From Paenibacillaceae bacterium (GTDB lineage Bacteria > Bacillota > Clostridia > Lachnospirales > Lachnospiraceae): a stretch of 64,000 bases of DNA. The stretch covers positions 124,001-188,000 of the forward strand of contig SVDU01000001.1 in NCBI GenBank assembly GCA_015057705.1, read 5' to 3'. The notes under the pieces were generated by a model. That model made no database searches, was not told the origin of the DNA, and saw only the letters and a program-made list of their open reading frames with translations. The position numbers and the translations under genes were made by a program. This document shows positions 7,175 to 15,633 of this stretch, piece after piece; position 1 is the stretch's first letter; each line of letters begins with the position of its first letter.

Positions 7175-9709
7175 TTAAAAAACCTGATTCAGGCTTAAAA
7201 AAATAGTAACAATAAATGGATCAAACTGTGATCCGGAACAGCGGACGATTTCATCCATCGCAGTCTGGCAATCCAGAGCTTTCCTGTATGAGCGGTTATT
7301 GGTCATAGCGTCATAGGCATCAGCCACTGCAAGGATCCGGCAGAGTAGAGGAATATCGGTTCCTTTCAGACCTCTTGGGTAACCCGTTCCATCCCATCGT
7401 TCGTGATGAGAGAGAATGTATTCTGATACAGTGGAAAGCTCAGGAGTGTTCTGGGCAATGCGGTAGCCGATTTCCGGATGACGCATCATTTCTTTCCATT
7501 CCTCGTCATTTAAAGGTCCTGGTTTGTTTAACGTTTCGATATTGACCCCTACCTTGCCAATATCGTGGAGGATTGCCAGAAGTGATAATTCATTTTTATC
7601 CTCAGAAGACAGATTCAGTTTTTCTGCAATTGCCATACAGTAGGTTTCTAATCTTACAGCATGCTCCTCGGTTTCCATGCTCTTTTCATAAAGAGTGGCA
7701 AGAAGTGTGGTAATAATGCTGTTGCGGTAGCTCTTTCCTTCTAAAAGCTTCTTATGATACATTTTTTCTTCTGCTTTTTGCAGGGACTGACTTAAGGAAT
7801 GGGATATGTCTTCTTTTACATCAAATCCAAGAGCAACACTTACCTCCAGTGGGAGCCTGCTGCTTTTCCGGAAGGCCTCTTCCAGACGCCCGATTACATC
7901 CTGCGCCTTTTTGTGATCTGTATGGGGAAGAAGAACCAGGAATTCATCTCCGCCCCAACGGGCAGCAATGCCCATGTTTTTAAGGGTATATTGAAGGGTT
8001 TTGGCAACCTCTTTTAATAAAAGATCTCCGGTTCTGTGTCCAAATACATCATTAATGACTTTGAGTCCATTCACATCCCCCATGATAACTGCAATTGGAA
8101 GCTGGGAAGTCTGATCCATACGTTCTAATTCTTCTTCCATATATCTGCGGTTAAATATCTGGGTCAGCGGGTCATGATAGCTTAAATAAAGGATTCGTTC
8201 CTGCTGCCGTATTTCCTGACTGACGTCCCGAAATACCATGACGACTCCGTAAACATGCCCGTTCTCATCACGTATGGGTGCAGCACTATCCGCAATGGGA
8301 ATTAAATCCCCGTTTTTATTTAACAGAACGGTATGGTTTGCAAGCCCCACAATCATGCCAGTTTCCAGTACTGCACTAATGGGATTTGGCACAACCTTTC
8401 CGGTTGTTTCGTTGCGCAGATCAAAAATTTCTATGAAATATTTAGAGCAGGCGTCCTTACTGTTCCAACCCGTTATTTCCTCAGCTGCCTGATTTAAGTA
8501 AGTGACTTTTCCTTCTAAATCAGTTGTCACCACCCCATCCCCAATGGAATTTAAGGTAACACTTAACATCTCTTTTTCCCGGTAAAGATCATCTCTAAAC
8601 TGTTCCCTGTCTGACACATCAAATATAATGGAATAGAGTCTTGTTTCATCTCCATAAGTGACAGGACTGGAATACACATCCACCATTTTAATTTCGCCGT
8701 TTTTCAGACGATGGGGAAACAGAAAATATTGCTGTTCTCTGTTAAATGCCTGGATACGCATCTGTTTGGTGGCATGGTCTGATAATGCATTAATTTCATC
8801 AATACTCATACGAAGCATCTCTTTTTTGCTATAACCATAAAAACGGCAGGCCTGAGGGTTGGCATCCAGTATTTTACCCGTTGAGGCTTCAATAATCAGC
8901 ATAACAGCAGAATGCTCCGTAAACATGGAGTTGTAATTTTTTAAAAGCTGTTCCCGTTCCTGTTTCAGCCGCTTTAGCTCGGTGATATCAAGGCGTGAAC
9001 CAATGATATAGGAGATCTTCCCGTCTTCCATAACAGGTGTCAGGCGTACAAGCCAGTCTCTGGTGCCCTCGGGGAAATCAACGGTTTCTTCATACATCAT
9101 ACCCTCCCCGGATGTGATGCACCGTTCATATCCTTCTCTTAAAGCAGCTCCCACCTTTTCGCCTAGCACTTCCACCGGGGTTTTGCCAAGGAGCGGGATT
9201 TTAACACCCGTCAGCTGTTGGTGAACCGCATTGTTCTTTATATAACGGAATTCACCGTCCTGGTATGTGACGAGAAATAATCCATCCTGGGTGCTCTCAA
9301 AAAAGATATCAATATCCCGTACCAGTTTTTCATTTGTTTTCTTTACCTTGTGAAGCTCGCTGACCAATTCAGTTACTTCATCAATAATTGTAATCAGAGT
9401 TTTGGGATCTGGATAGCTTACAGTAATCTTATAAAAATGATTTCCTGCCTCCATAATCGGAGTTTGATTCCATAGATCCGGATTTTTGTAAAATTCAAGC
9501 CAGGCTGGTTGGTCAGATAAAGAAGGAAGAATCATCGATATGCTTTTTAGCAGGGAATCTTCTTTTTTTAAATTCAGATAGCGAAAAAATGTATCATTCG
9601 CTTCAGTAAGAATATAATCCCTTGTTAAATCCTCATTGAAAATAATGGTATGGCGGGCATAGCCCAATGGCAGCTGCATGAAAGCCTGATCGAAAGGTTC
9701 TTTTGTCAT
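7175..9709 (-). CDS. PAS-GGDEF-HD-GYP cyclic-di-GMP signalling protein
   Basis: 844 residues, no membrane segment. A divergent PAS-like N-terminus (1-125) is followed by three PAS domains (about 135-255, 260-375, 385-500), a GGDEF domain (about 505-665, active RWGGDEF) and an HD-GYP domain (about 670-844: LHDIGK, HHERWDGTGYP). The first output makes c-di-GMP and the second degrades it, so the PAS array probably selects the net activity in response to small ligands or redox. AAGGGGG lies before the ATG. It is transcribed alone and may control motility or surface proteins; no c-di-GMP riboswitch was recognised in the window. Confidence 0.95.
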   Translation of the reverse strand: MTKEPFDQAFMQLPLGYARHTIIFNEDLTRDYILTEANDTFFRYLNLKKEDSLLKSISMILPSLSDQPAWLEFYKNPDLWNQTPIMEAGNHFYKITVSYPDPKTLITIIDEVTELVSELHKVKKTNEKLVRDIDIFFESTQDGLFLVTYQDGEFRYIKNNAVHQQLTGVKIPLLGKTPVEVLGEKVGAALREGYERCITSGEGMMYEETVDFPEGTRDWLVRLTPVMEDGKISYIIGSRLDITELKRLKQEREQLLKNYNSMFTEHSAVMLIIEASTGKILDANPQACRFYGYSKKEMLRMSIDEINALSDHATKQMRIQAFNREQQYFLFPHRLKNGEIKMVDVYSSPVTYGDETRLYSIIFDVSDREQFRDDLYREKEMLSVTLNSIGDGVVTTDLEGKVTYLNQAAEEITGWNSKDACSKYFIEIFDLRNETTGKVVPNPISAVLETGMIVGLANHTVLLNKNGDLIPIADSAAPIRDENGHVYGVVMVFRDVSQEIRQQERILYLSYHDPLTQIFNRRYMEEELERMDQTSQLPIAVIMGDVNGLKVINDVFGHRTGDLLLKEVAKTLQYTLKNMGIAARWGGDEFLVLLPHTDHKKAQDVIGRLEEAFRKSSRLPLEVSVALGFDVKEDISHSLSQSLQKAEEKMYHKKLLEGKSYRNSIITTLLATLYEKSMETEEHAVRLETYCMAIAEKLNLSSEDKNELSLLAILHDIGKVGVNIETLNKPGPLNDEEWKEMMRHPEIGYRIAQNTPELSTVSEYILSHHERWDGTGYPRGLKGTDIPLLCRILAVADAYDAMTNNRSYRKALDCQTAMDEIVRCSGSQFDPFIVTIFLSLNQVF

Positions 9710-9769
9710 AATGGGACCCCCTTTGCCTTGTTGAAGGTATTGTCATATTTAATAAAATATTGTAATAAA

Positions 9770-9798
9770 ATAATATCAGATGTTAGTTGCAATTGCAA
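9770..9798 (-). promoter_or_regulatory. Sigma-A-like promoter of PAS-GGDEF-HD-GYP gene
   Basis: Minus strand TTGCAA (9793-9798) and TATTAT (9770-9775), 17-base spacer, about 60 bases before the start codon. Confidence 0.5.
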
Positions 9799-9934
9799 TG
9801 AAAAGGAATTGAAACAATATGCATGTACAATATTATATTGCCAAATGCAGGAGTGTGTGAAAATCGTAGGTATAACAAAGGGGTAATTATGATGATAAAT
9901 TATAAAAAATTATATTTTTATTAGGTAGACAGGT

Positions 9935-9962
9935 ACTTTTTCGGTTTTTTCATCATAAAATA
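9935..9962 (+). promoter_or_regulatory. Sigma-K-like sporulation promoter
   Basis: AC at 9935-9936, 17 bases, then CATAAAATA at 9954-9962. This fits the mother-cell sigma-K pattern AC-N16/17-CATANNNTA. The predicted start near 9970 leaves a 5' leader of about 24 bases with an AAAGG site before the LysM gene's ATG. No good sigma-A pair was seen at this position. Confidence 0.5.
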
Positions 9963-9992
9963 AGACAAATTGTTTAATTGAAAGGCAGTATT

Positions 9993-11483
9993 ATGATGAC
10001 TTCTTGCCCCGAAGGATTGTTTTCCTATACAATTCAATCCGGAGATACACTTTGGCTGATATCCAGACGTCACTACACTACCGTTGAAGCGATTATGGCA
10101 GCAAATCCTGGTATTAATCCTGGTAATCTTCAGGTAGGTCAGATGATCTGTATTCCATCAGGAAACAGAACTTCCCAGCCGGCTCAGCCAGCCCAGCCAG
10201 CCCAGCCCCAGCCAGCCCAACCGGCCCGGCCAACTCAGCCAGCTCAGCCGGCTCAGACAACCCAGCCAGCCCAACCGGCCCGGCCAACTCAGCCAGCTCA
10301 GCCGACTCAGACCCAGCCAACCCAGCCAGCCCAGCCGACTCAGCCGACTCAGCCAACCCAGCCGCGCATGCAGCCGACTCAGCCTTCACAGCCCCAGACC
10401 GCACCTGGCAACACCACTCAAATGTCTACAAACCCATTAAGAAGTGAGGCTGTTTCTGGAAACCCAACCCGCTGCCCGGTAGGTTTACGTGCCTATACCA
10501 TTAAGAAAGGGGATACCCTCTGGTTACTCGCCAAGAAATATTGTACCAATGTTCAAGCCATAATGGCATTAAATCCAGGTATCAGACCAGGTAATTTAAT
10601 GATTGGCCAGGTAATCTGGATTCCTGCAGGATATAAGTTCCGGAATCTTCCGCCGTGGGCGCAGTCCATGGACAATACCATGCAGCAAAGAACTGAAACT
10701 GAGTATCCGATTTGTCCTCAGGGGACCCGTTCCTATACCATTGAAGCGGGTGATACACTCTGGCTTTTATCCCAGCGTTACAATACCACAGTAGAAGCAA
10801 TCATGGCTGCAAATCCGGGAGTAAATCCCACCAATCTGTTTATAGGGCAGGTTATCTGCATTCCTAGAAACCGTCTGCAGCCCAGTCCCCGGCCCAATCC
10901 TCAGCCCAGTCCCGAACCCCAGCTTCCTACGTACATGTGGGTCAGCAAAGCTGAGCAGAATTTAGGCAATTACTTAAGGTTTTTGTGGCTTCAACAGGTA
11001 TATTGGCTTAGAATGGCAATTCAGAGTGAACTGTGGAATCTGGCAGATGCAGAGTATGCAATGAATCGTCTGATGGAAAACCCCCAAGACTTCCAAATGG
11101 CCATCAAAACATTTTATGGGGATGAAAATGCTAAAAAATTAGCAGAACTCATGACGAATCATCTGACCATGATCATTAATTATGTAATGGCAACAAGGGA
11201 TGGAAACGCTCAGGCAGCAGCCGATGCAGAGAATCAGTTAAACAACAATGCTGTTCAGATAATTTCTTTCCTGACCTCCATTAATCCAAACTGGGCGGCT
11301 GCAGACTTACAGAGAATGCTTAGCGAATACATGAATCTGACTAAGGAAGAGATTGATGCCACACTGTCCCAGAATTTTGAAGACAGTATCAATATTTTTG
11401 CGGATATAGAGCGTGGTGCACTGGAAATGGCCGATATGATGACCAAGGGGATTGTAAAGCAGTATCCCCAGTATTTCAGATAA
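9993..11483 (+). CDS. Three-LysM protein, candidate spore-coat/cortex component
   Basis: 496 residues without signal peptide. LysM domains lie at about 10-52, 165-210 and 245-290 (each with YTI-GDTLW, the ANPG/LNPG turn and ending IGQVI-IP), separated after the first by a Pro/Ala/Thr/Gln linker of roughly 80 residues. The C-terminal 190 residues are a helical domain I do not recognise (many Trp, Asn and Gln; YLRFLWLQQVYWLRMAIQSE). LysM binds N-acetylglucosamine in peptidoglycan. Lack of a signal peptide plus a sigma-K-like promoter recalls SafA-type spore proteins. The ATG at 9993 has AAAGG upstream. Spore role is inference. Confidence 0.85.
   Translation: MMTSCPEGLFSYTIQSGDTLWLISRRHYTTVEAIMAANPGINPGNLQVGQMICIPSGNRTSQPAQPAQPAQPQPAQPARPTQPAQPAQTTQPAQPARPTQPAQPTQTQPTQPAQPTQPTQPTQPRMQPTQPSQPQTAPGNTTQMSTNPLRSEAVSGNPTRCPVGLRAYTIKKGDTLWLLAKKYCTNVQAIMALNPGIRPGNLMIGQVIWIPAGYKFRNLPPWAQSMDNTMQQRTETEYPICPQGTRSYTIEAGDTLWLLSQRYNTTVEAIMAANPGVNPTNLFIGQVICIPRNRLQPSPRPNPQPSPEPQLPTYMWVSKAEQNLGNYLRFLWLQQVYWLRMAIQSELWNLADAEYAMNRLMENPQDFQMAIKTFYGDENAKKLAELMTNHLTMIINYVMATRDGNAQAAADAENQLNNNAVQIISFLTSINPNWAAADLQRMLSEYMNLTKEEIDATLSQNFEDSINIFADIERGALEMADMMTKGIVKQYPQYFR
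10177..10391 (+). repeat. CAGCCN tandem hexamer tract in LysM gene
   Basis: Imperfect repeats of CAGCC(A/G)GCC/ACT encode Pro-Ala-Gln and Pro-Thr-Gln triplets. This is a coding low-complexity linker likely to vary in length by recombination between strains. Confidence 0.9.
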
Positions 11484-11489
11484 AAAAGG

Positions 11490-11527
11490 AAAGGCAGTCC
11501 GGTGTATTAAATCCGGGCTGCCTTTTT
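11490..11527 (+). terminator. Terminator of LysM gene
   Basis: AAGGCAGTCCGG and CCGGGCTGCCTT form a near-perfect stem around a ten-base AT loop, followed by TTT. Confidence 0.85.
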
Positions 11528-11530
11528 ACT

Positions 11531-11573
11531 CTACGAAACGTAGATTGAAAAAAATTATTTAGTCAGATACAAT
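11531..11573 (+). promoter_or_regulatory. Promoter and small palindrome before HTH-desulfoferrodoxin gene
   Basis: TTGAAA (11545-11550) and TACAAT (11568-11573) with a 17-base spacer. Immediately upstream CTACG-AAA-CGTAG (11531-11543) is a perfect dyad abutting the -35, a possible autoregulatory site. Confidence 0.6.
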
Positions 11574-11632
11574 AATAAATATAAGCACATAATAAGAAGT
11601 GAATTATGATACACAAAAAAGGAGGGACACCC

Positions 11633-12217
11633 ATGTCTGACAGTACCATAGGAACCTTAATTCGAATGCTTCGCAGTGAGCATGGTATGACACAGAAGCA
11701 GCTTGCAGATAAGATGCATATCAGTGATAAAACAGTTTCCAAATGGGAGAGAGGAAAAGGTCTTCCAGACATCTCACTTATTTCAGAACTATCCAGACTT
11801 TTTGGAGTTGATATACAAAATTTGCTGAATGGGGATTTATCACCCAATGACATAACAGGAGGAAATATGAAGCAGGTAAAATACTATGTCTGTCCCACTT
11901 GCAAAAGCATCAGCTTTTCCACTGGAGATCCGGAGATTTCCTGTTGCAAAAGAAAGCTTACTGCACTGGAACCGAAAAAAGCGGAGGAAGCAGAAAAGCT
12001 ATCCGTAACTGTGATAGAAGATGACTGGTTTATCACCAGCGCCCATCCTATGAATAAAGAGCACTACATCTCCTTTCTGGCCTTTGCATCGGGAGACCGA
12101 ATCTCAGTAATCAAGCAGTATCCGGAATGGGATTTTAATGTTCGTATGCCAAGAAGGGGAAATGGAATGCTGATCTGGTACAGCACAAAGCATGGTCTGC
12201 TTTACCAGCTTTTATAA
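11633..12217 (+). CDS. XRE regulator fused to desulfoferrodoxin-like module
   Basis: 194 residues. Residues 6-65 are an XRE/Cro helix-turn-helix (MTQKQLADKM, SDKTVSKWERG). Residues 84-106 hold C87-X2-C90 and C104-C105, the CX2C...CC iron-site pattern of desulforedoxin and the desulfoferrodoxin N-terminus. Residues 125-194 resemble the superoxide-reductase domain: HPMNKEHY (H138, H144) and STKHGL (H187). The axial Cys of the CN-HG motif is Ser184 and the first His ligand is absent, so catalysis is unlikely. The ATG at 11633 has AAGGAGGG upstream. I infer an iron- or redox-sensing repressor; its targets are unknown. Confidence 0.8.
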   Translation: MSDSTIGTLIRMLRSEHGMTQKQLADKMHISDKTVSKWERGKGLPDISLISELSRLFGVDIQNLLNGDLSPNDITGGNMKQVKYYVCPTCKSISFSTGDPEISCCKRKLTALEPKKAEEAEKLSVTVIEDDWFITSAHPMNKEHYISFLAFASGDRISVIKQYPEWDFNVRMPRRGNGMLIWYSTKHGLLYQLL

Positions 12218-12252
12218 AAAAACATCGCTTTGAAAGAAACGATGTTTTTTAT
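12217..12252. terminator. Bidirectional terminator
   Basis: AAACATCG and CGATGTTT flank a 12-base loop, with A and T runs on both sides. It serves the convergent genes ending at 12217 and 12261. Confidence 0.85.
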
Positions 12253-12260
12253 TTGAACTA

Positions 12261-12470
12261 TTATGTTTTCAGCATATACGAAGCGGCCATGCAGGAAATT
12301 CCGGGAATTAAAAATAAAATACCCGAAAAGAAAAAACTGGCAAAGATTATATCTGGAACAAGTAACATTCTGTTTTTAAGCTGGCAGTATTCGTAGAACA
12401 TTAAAGCAAAAAAAAGAAGCAGAAACAATAACCCTAAAATAAACAATAGGTTTTTAGCAAATTTTCTCAT
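12261..12470 (-). CDS. Small two-TM membrane protein, unrecognised
   Basis: 69 residues beginning MRKFAKNLLFILGLLFLLLF. Two hydrophobic spans (about 7-27 and 38-62) are linked by YEYCQLKNRML, giving a hairpin in the membrane. GGGGGAG stands before the ATG. It lies 35 bases after the YbjQ-family gene and is probably cotranscribed with it. I do not recognise a family; its hydrophobic profile and a good ribosome binding site support a real gene. Confidence 0.65.
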   Translation of the reverse strand: MRKFAKNLLFILGLLFLLLFFALMFYEYCQLKNRMLLVPDIIFASFFFSGILFLIPGISCMAASYMLKT

Positions 12471-12505
12471 GTTGCTCCCCCCAATGACGACTCTTTCTGT
12501 ATCAG

Positions 12506-12817
12506 TTATTTAAATATAGCTGCAGTTCCATAAACCAGAACTTCCGCCGCCCCCTGCATGACAGAGGATGAGGTATAACGAATATTGACGATGGCTTCTG
12601 CATTCATAGCCTCACCTTCCTGTACCATACGTTTGGTTGCAAGCTCTCTTGCCTCATCCATCATTTCCGTATACGCCTTTAATTCTCCGCCAACTAAGGT
12701 CTTAAGCCCCTGAGAAATATCTTTCCCCAAATTTTTTGACTGTATTGTGCTGCCTTTTACCATACCTAAAAGTGTCAGTTCTTTTCCTGGAATATAATCC
12801 GTAGTAACTAAAAGCAT
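12506..12817 (-). CDS. YbjQ/UPF0145-family protein
   Basis: 103 residues, matching the YbjQ family: TTDYIPGKE at the N-terminus, GLKTLVGGELKAYTEMM in the middle and AEAIVNIRYTSS before the C-terminal VLVYGTA strand. Members form ring-shaped pentamers and are often called heavy-metal-binding proteins, but their function is not settled. AAAGGAGCG precedes the ATG. It heads a two-gene unit with a small membrane protein. Confidence 0.92.
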   Translation of the reverse strand: MLLVTTDYIPGKELTLLGMVKGSTIQSKNLGKDISQGLKTLVGGELKAYTEMMDEARELATKRMVQEGEAMNAEAIVNIRYTSSSVMQGAAEVLVYGTAAIFK

Positions 12818-13072
12818 TTAAATCACGCTCCTTTCTCTATAGAAAACAGTTTTAACATAAAGATTGAAAAATATGTATTCTTGATTTGTTGTTTGAGGTC
12901 AGTGTCGTTGCCAGGACTGTGCATGACGCATGCAATGGTAATAAATATTTAACAATGGTATATTTATGGATTAAATTTAGAAAGATCTGTTGGATACCCT
13001 TTGGGATCTCTATAAAATTTCAGGCAAAAGCCCTATTTTAGATTCCGCCGCAAAAAAACTTTGCTTTGTTGA
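12818..13072. other. Intergenic region between YbjQ and MerR genes
   Basis: About 255 bases without a credible gene. It must hold the YbjQ promoter, but I see no clear -35/-10 pair. A TGCAT-GACGC-ATGCA dyad lies near 12920-12935; its meaning is unknown. Confidence 0.5.
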
Positions 13073-13112
13073 TTGACTCTCACATTATGGTATACTCTAT
13101 ACTAAATGTGAG
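13073..13112 (+). promoter_or_regulatory. MerR-type promoter with 19-base spacer and dyad
   Basis: TTGACT (13073-13078) and TATACT (13098-13103) are separated by 19 bases, the stretched spacing that MerR proteins correct by DNA distortion. A perfect dyad CTCACATT (13079-13086) / AATGTGAG (13105-13112) spans the element. Probably autoregulation by the gene that follows. Confidence 0.7.
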
Positions 13113-13144
13113 CTCAAAAAAAACATATATGTGAGGAAAAAAGC

Positions 13145-13963
13145 ATGCTGAAAATAGGAGATTTTTCTAAACTGTCAAGAATCAGTATCCGAATGCTCCG
13201 CCATTACGACGAGATCGGACTGATGACACCATGGAGCACAGACCATTTTACCGGATACCGCTATTACAGCGAGGACCAGCTCTTAAAAGCGGTCAAAATT
13301 AATTCCTTAAAAGATATGGGATTCAGCCTTGCCGCAATTGGGGAGATATTGAATAACTATGATGATCCAAAAGAGCTGGCAAAGTATTTAGAGGTACGGA
13401 AAGTAGAAGTCCAGGAAGAAATGAAAGAAAGCGGACAACGGCTTATGCTCCTTGATGCAGCCATTCAAAGGCTGAGAAAGGATGATATGGCAATGAATTA
13501 CAGCGTAGCATTAAAAACCATGCCCCAAAGATATGTGGCCAGTGTAAGAGATATTATTCCAGCATATAATCAGGAGGGACTTCTGTGGAAAAGGCTTGGA
13601 GAAGAGACCCATGACATAAACTTACAGATGTCCGATCCTGCCTATTCTCTGGCAGTATTTCATGACCGTGATTTTAGAGATGGTGATGTGGATGTGGAGA
13701 TTCAGGTTTCTGTAAAAGGTACTCATGAAAATACGGAGCACGTGGTATTTAAAACAGTACCTGAGGTGGAAATAGCATCAGCCGTATACAAAGGAAGCTA
13801 CGATCAGATAACCAATGTGAATCTGGAAGTGGCAAACTGGGTCAGGGACAATGAATATGAATTCAATGGTCCCATGTTCTGCATCTATCATGTGAGTCCT
13901 GCTCAGACTCAAAATCCGGAGGAAATGGTAACAGAAGTCTGTTATCCGGTTAAAAAAATATAA
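13145..13963 (+). CDS. MerR-family regulator with GyrI-like ligand domain
   Basis: 272 residues. The N-terminal winged helix (IGDFSKLSRISIRMLRHYDE...GYRYY, 1-70) and dimerisation coiled coil (75-115) are followed by a GyrI/AraC-type effector-binding domain (about 120-272, ending YHVSPAQTQNPEEMVTEVCY). This BmrR-like architecture binds hydrophobic cations or drugs. GAGGAAAAAAGC stands before the ATG. There is no efflux gene next to it, so its target may be itself or a distant pump. The 19-base spacer promoter supports MerR-type activation. Confidence 0.92.
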   Translation: MLKIGDFSKLSRISIRMLRHYDEIGLMTPWSTDHFTGYRYYSEDQLLKAVKINSLKDMGFSLAAIGEILNNYDDPKELAKYLEVRKVEVQEEMKESGQRLMLLDAAIQRLRKDDMAMNYSVALKTMPQRYVASVRDIIPAYNQEGLLWKRLGEETHDINLQMSDPAYSLAVFHDRDFRDGDVDVEIQVSVKGTHENTEHVVFKTVPEVEIASAVYKGSYDQITNVNLEVANWVRDNEYEFNGPMFCIYHVSPAQTQNPEEMVTEVCYPVKKI

Positions 13964-13970
13964 ATAATAT

Positions 13971-14010
13971 AAAAAGCGGCTGCCTGCTTGTAACAGACAG
14001 CCGCTTTTGC
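13971..14010 (+). terminator. Terminator after MerR gene
   Basis: AAAAGCGGCTG and CAGCCGCTTTT form an 11-bp stem whose 3' arm ends in T; a minor internal CTG/CAG pairing lengthens it. Confidence 0.8.
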
Positions 14011-14075
14011 TATAATAAACAGGTATGAAGCAAAAACACGGTTCCTGATATAATCGGAAAGGAAAGGTCGGAATT

Positions 14076-14336
14076 ATGCTGTTTAATAAGAAATTAATTG
14101 AGTTATACAGTACACAGGATCTTGAAAAGCTATTTCATGTAAAAAATATGCTGAGAGAAAATAATATTTATTATATGACTGAAACCACCAATAACAGCTT
14201 GCGCTTATCCATGAATAACTTAAATGGAAGGAATCCAATCTTAGGAAGGACCGGAAATGTAAAAGATTTTTACAGACTTTTTGTATATAAGAAAGATCAG
14301 GAGAAGGCGGCCTACATCCTTTCCCAGTTAAAATAA
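14076..14336 (+). CDS. DUF2007-like small signal-transduction protein
   Basis: 86 residues. The order of a SAF-like start (LIELYSTQDLEKLFHVKNML), a NNIYYMTET strand and YRLFVYKKDQEKAAYIL resembles DUF2007, small PII-like ferredoxin-fold domains proposed to bind a ligand or partner protein. No Cys or metal motif is present. GGAAAGGTCGG stands before the ATG. It is flanked by terminators on both sides, so it is a single-gene unit. Function is unknown. Confidence 0.65.
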   Translation: MLFNKKLIELYSTQDLEKLFHVKNMLRENNIYYMTETTNNSLRLSMNNLNGRNPILGRTGNVKDFYRLFVYKKDQEKAAYILSQLK

Positions 14337-14342
14337 TTACAA

Positions 14343-14378
14343 AACAGCCAATGGCTAACATAAGCCACTGGCTGTTAT
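14343..14378. terminator. Bidirectional terminator
   Basis: CAGCCAATGGCT and AGCCACTGGCTG pair around ACATA, between convergent genes ending at 14336 and 14384. Confidence 0.75.
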
Positions 14379-14383
14379 TAATT

Positions 14384-15481
14384 TTACATAATGACTGCTT
14401 CAAACAATAGCAGGGCAATGAGAAAAACAAGATTGAGAACGGTAAAGATACCTAAAAAAGACAAAGTTTTTTTGGGATAGGCAGCAGCAAACAGTTTATA
14501 GGAAATAACACTTGCCATCGAGGCGATCAGAGTGCCCATACCTCCTACATTTACTCCGGTAAGCAGACTGGGAGCATTATCTGTAAAGCCTGACAGCATA
14601 ACGGCTGCAGGAACATTGCTGATAAACTGGCTTAATAAAGCAGCCGTTACCATGGTATCCTTTCTCATTAAATCTGAAACGGTCTGAAAAACCCAGTCAA
14701 TCCTTGCTAAGTTTCCCACAAATATAAAGATTGCGGCAAACGTAAGGAGAAGGAAATAATCAACCTGATAAAGCGTGCGTCTGTCAAGAATTGCTGTAGC
14801 AGCCAGAATGATCACGGCAGCAGCCTGATAAGGAATCAACCGCAACACAGCAGCCACCGCCAGTAAGAACATGGCACCATAGGCTATGACCTGTTTTTTT
14901 CGTATAACAGGAACTGTGGTTGTTTCCTGGATGATGGGATAGCGTGGAATAAAAAAGCACACCAGCAAAAGAAGTATTCCTCCGAATAAAACAAAAGGGA
15001 AAGTCACTTTTAGAAACGAAGGCAGACTAAACTCATACCGGGTAAACAGATAAAGGTTCTGGGGATTCCCGATCGGCGTAAAGCTGGAACCAATGTTTGC
15101 GGCAATTGTCTGCAAGACTACAACGAGGGCAGTATGGCGTTCCTGACCCCACAGGGAGAGTACAGACAAGGTGATAGGGACCAGAGCGATTAAAGCAACG
15201 TCATTTGTCATAAACATGGATGCAAAGAAACTGGTAAAAACAAGGAGAAAAATCAGCGGTTTTAAATCTTTCATTCCGGATGATAGCTTTATTGAGACCG
15301 CGTATAATAAACCTACCCGCTCAATCCCTTTTAGTGAAGTCATGAGGCAGAACAGGCAGAGCAGAGTCTTAAAATCAATATAATTTAGATAGGCCAAATC
15401 CGGGGGGAGGAAAAAGACTGAAATAAGAGCAAGAATAGAAGCAGCTGTCAGAACAGGTTCTTTTTGAATAAATTGTTTCAT
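14384..15481 (-). CDS. SLC13/ArsB-type anion permease
   Basis: 365 residues with about ten membrane spans. The repeated features SFFASMFMTNDVALIALVPI and NIGSSFTPIGNPQNLYL resemble the two substrate hairpins of the ion-transporter (ArsB/NhaD/DASS) superfamily, where the (S/T)NP-like turn binds the anion and Na+. The second half has QFISNVPAAVML. It could carry a dicarboxylate, sulfate, phosphonate or arsenite. No adjacent ars genes are present, so an organic or inorganic anion is more likely than arsenic. GGAGAAACTTT precedes the ATG. Confidence 0.8.
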   Translation of the reverse strand: MKQFIQKEPVLTAASILALISVFFLPPDLAYLNYIDFKTLLCLFCLMTSLKGIERVGLLYAVSIKLSSGMKDLKPLIFLLVFTSFFASMFMTNDVALIALVPITLSVLSLWGQERHTALVVVLQTIAANIGSSFTPIGNPQNLYLFTRYEFSLPSFLKVTFPFVLFGGILLLLVCFFIPRYPIIQETTTVPVIRKKQVIAYGAMFLLAVAAVLRLIPYQAAAVIILAATAILDRRTLYQVDYFLLLTFAAIFIFVGNLARIDWVFQTVSDLMRKDTMVTAALLSQFISNVPAAVMLSGFTDNAPSLLTGVNVGGMGTLIASMASVISYKLFAAAYPKKTLSFLGIFTVLNLVFLIALLLFEAVIM

Positions 15482-15633
15482 AAAGTTTCTCCAGTAGTAG
15501 CAAGGGTAGTAATCATACTTCCGTGCTATTATATATCATAAATACTTCTACTTCAATCGTTGTTTTGCTGGGAATGGCATTTTATATATTTCTTTATTCT
15601 AAAAAGCGCCATACCTCAGGGCTTTTTCCTACT

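Noticed and set aside
10177..10391. Repeat tract as possible CRISPR array
   Set aside because: Units are contiguous hexamers inside a coding frame with no spacers.
10114..10404. Open frame on the minus strand through the PAQ/PTQ tract
   Set aside because: It exists only because the hexamer repeat avoids stops in that frame; the opposite strand encodes the LysM protein linker.
15614..15630. 17-base identity CCTCAGGGCTTTTTCCT with 31624-31640
   Set aside because: One such match is expected by chance about once in several windows of this size; one copy is inside a permease gene and flanks do not match.
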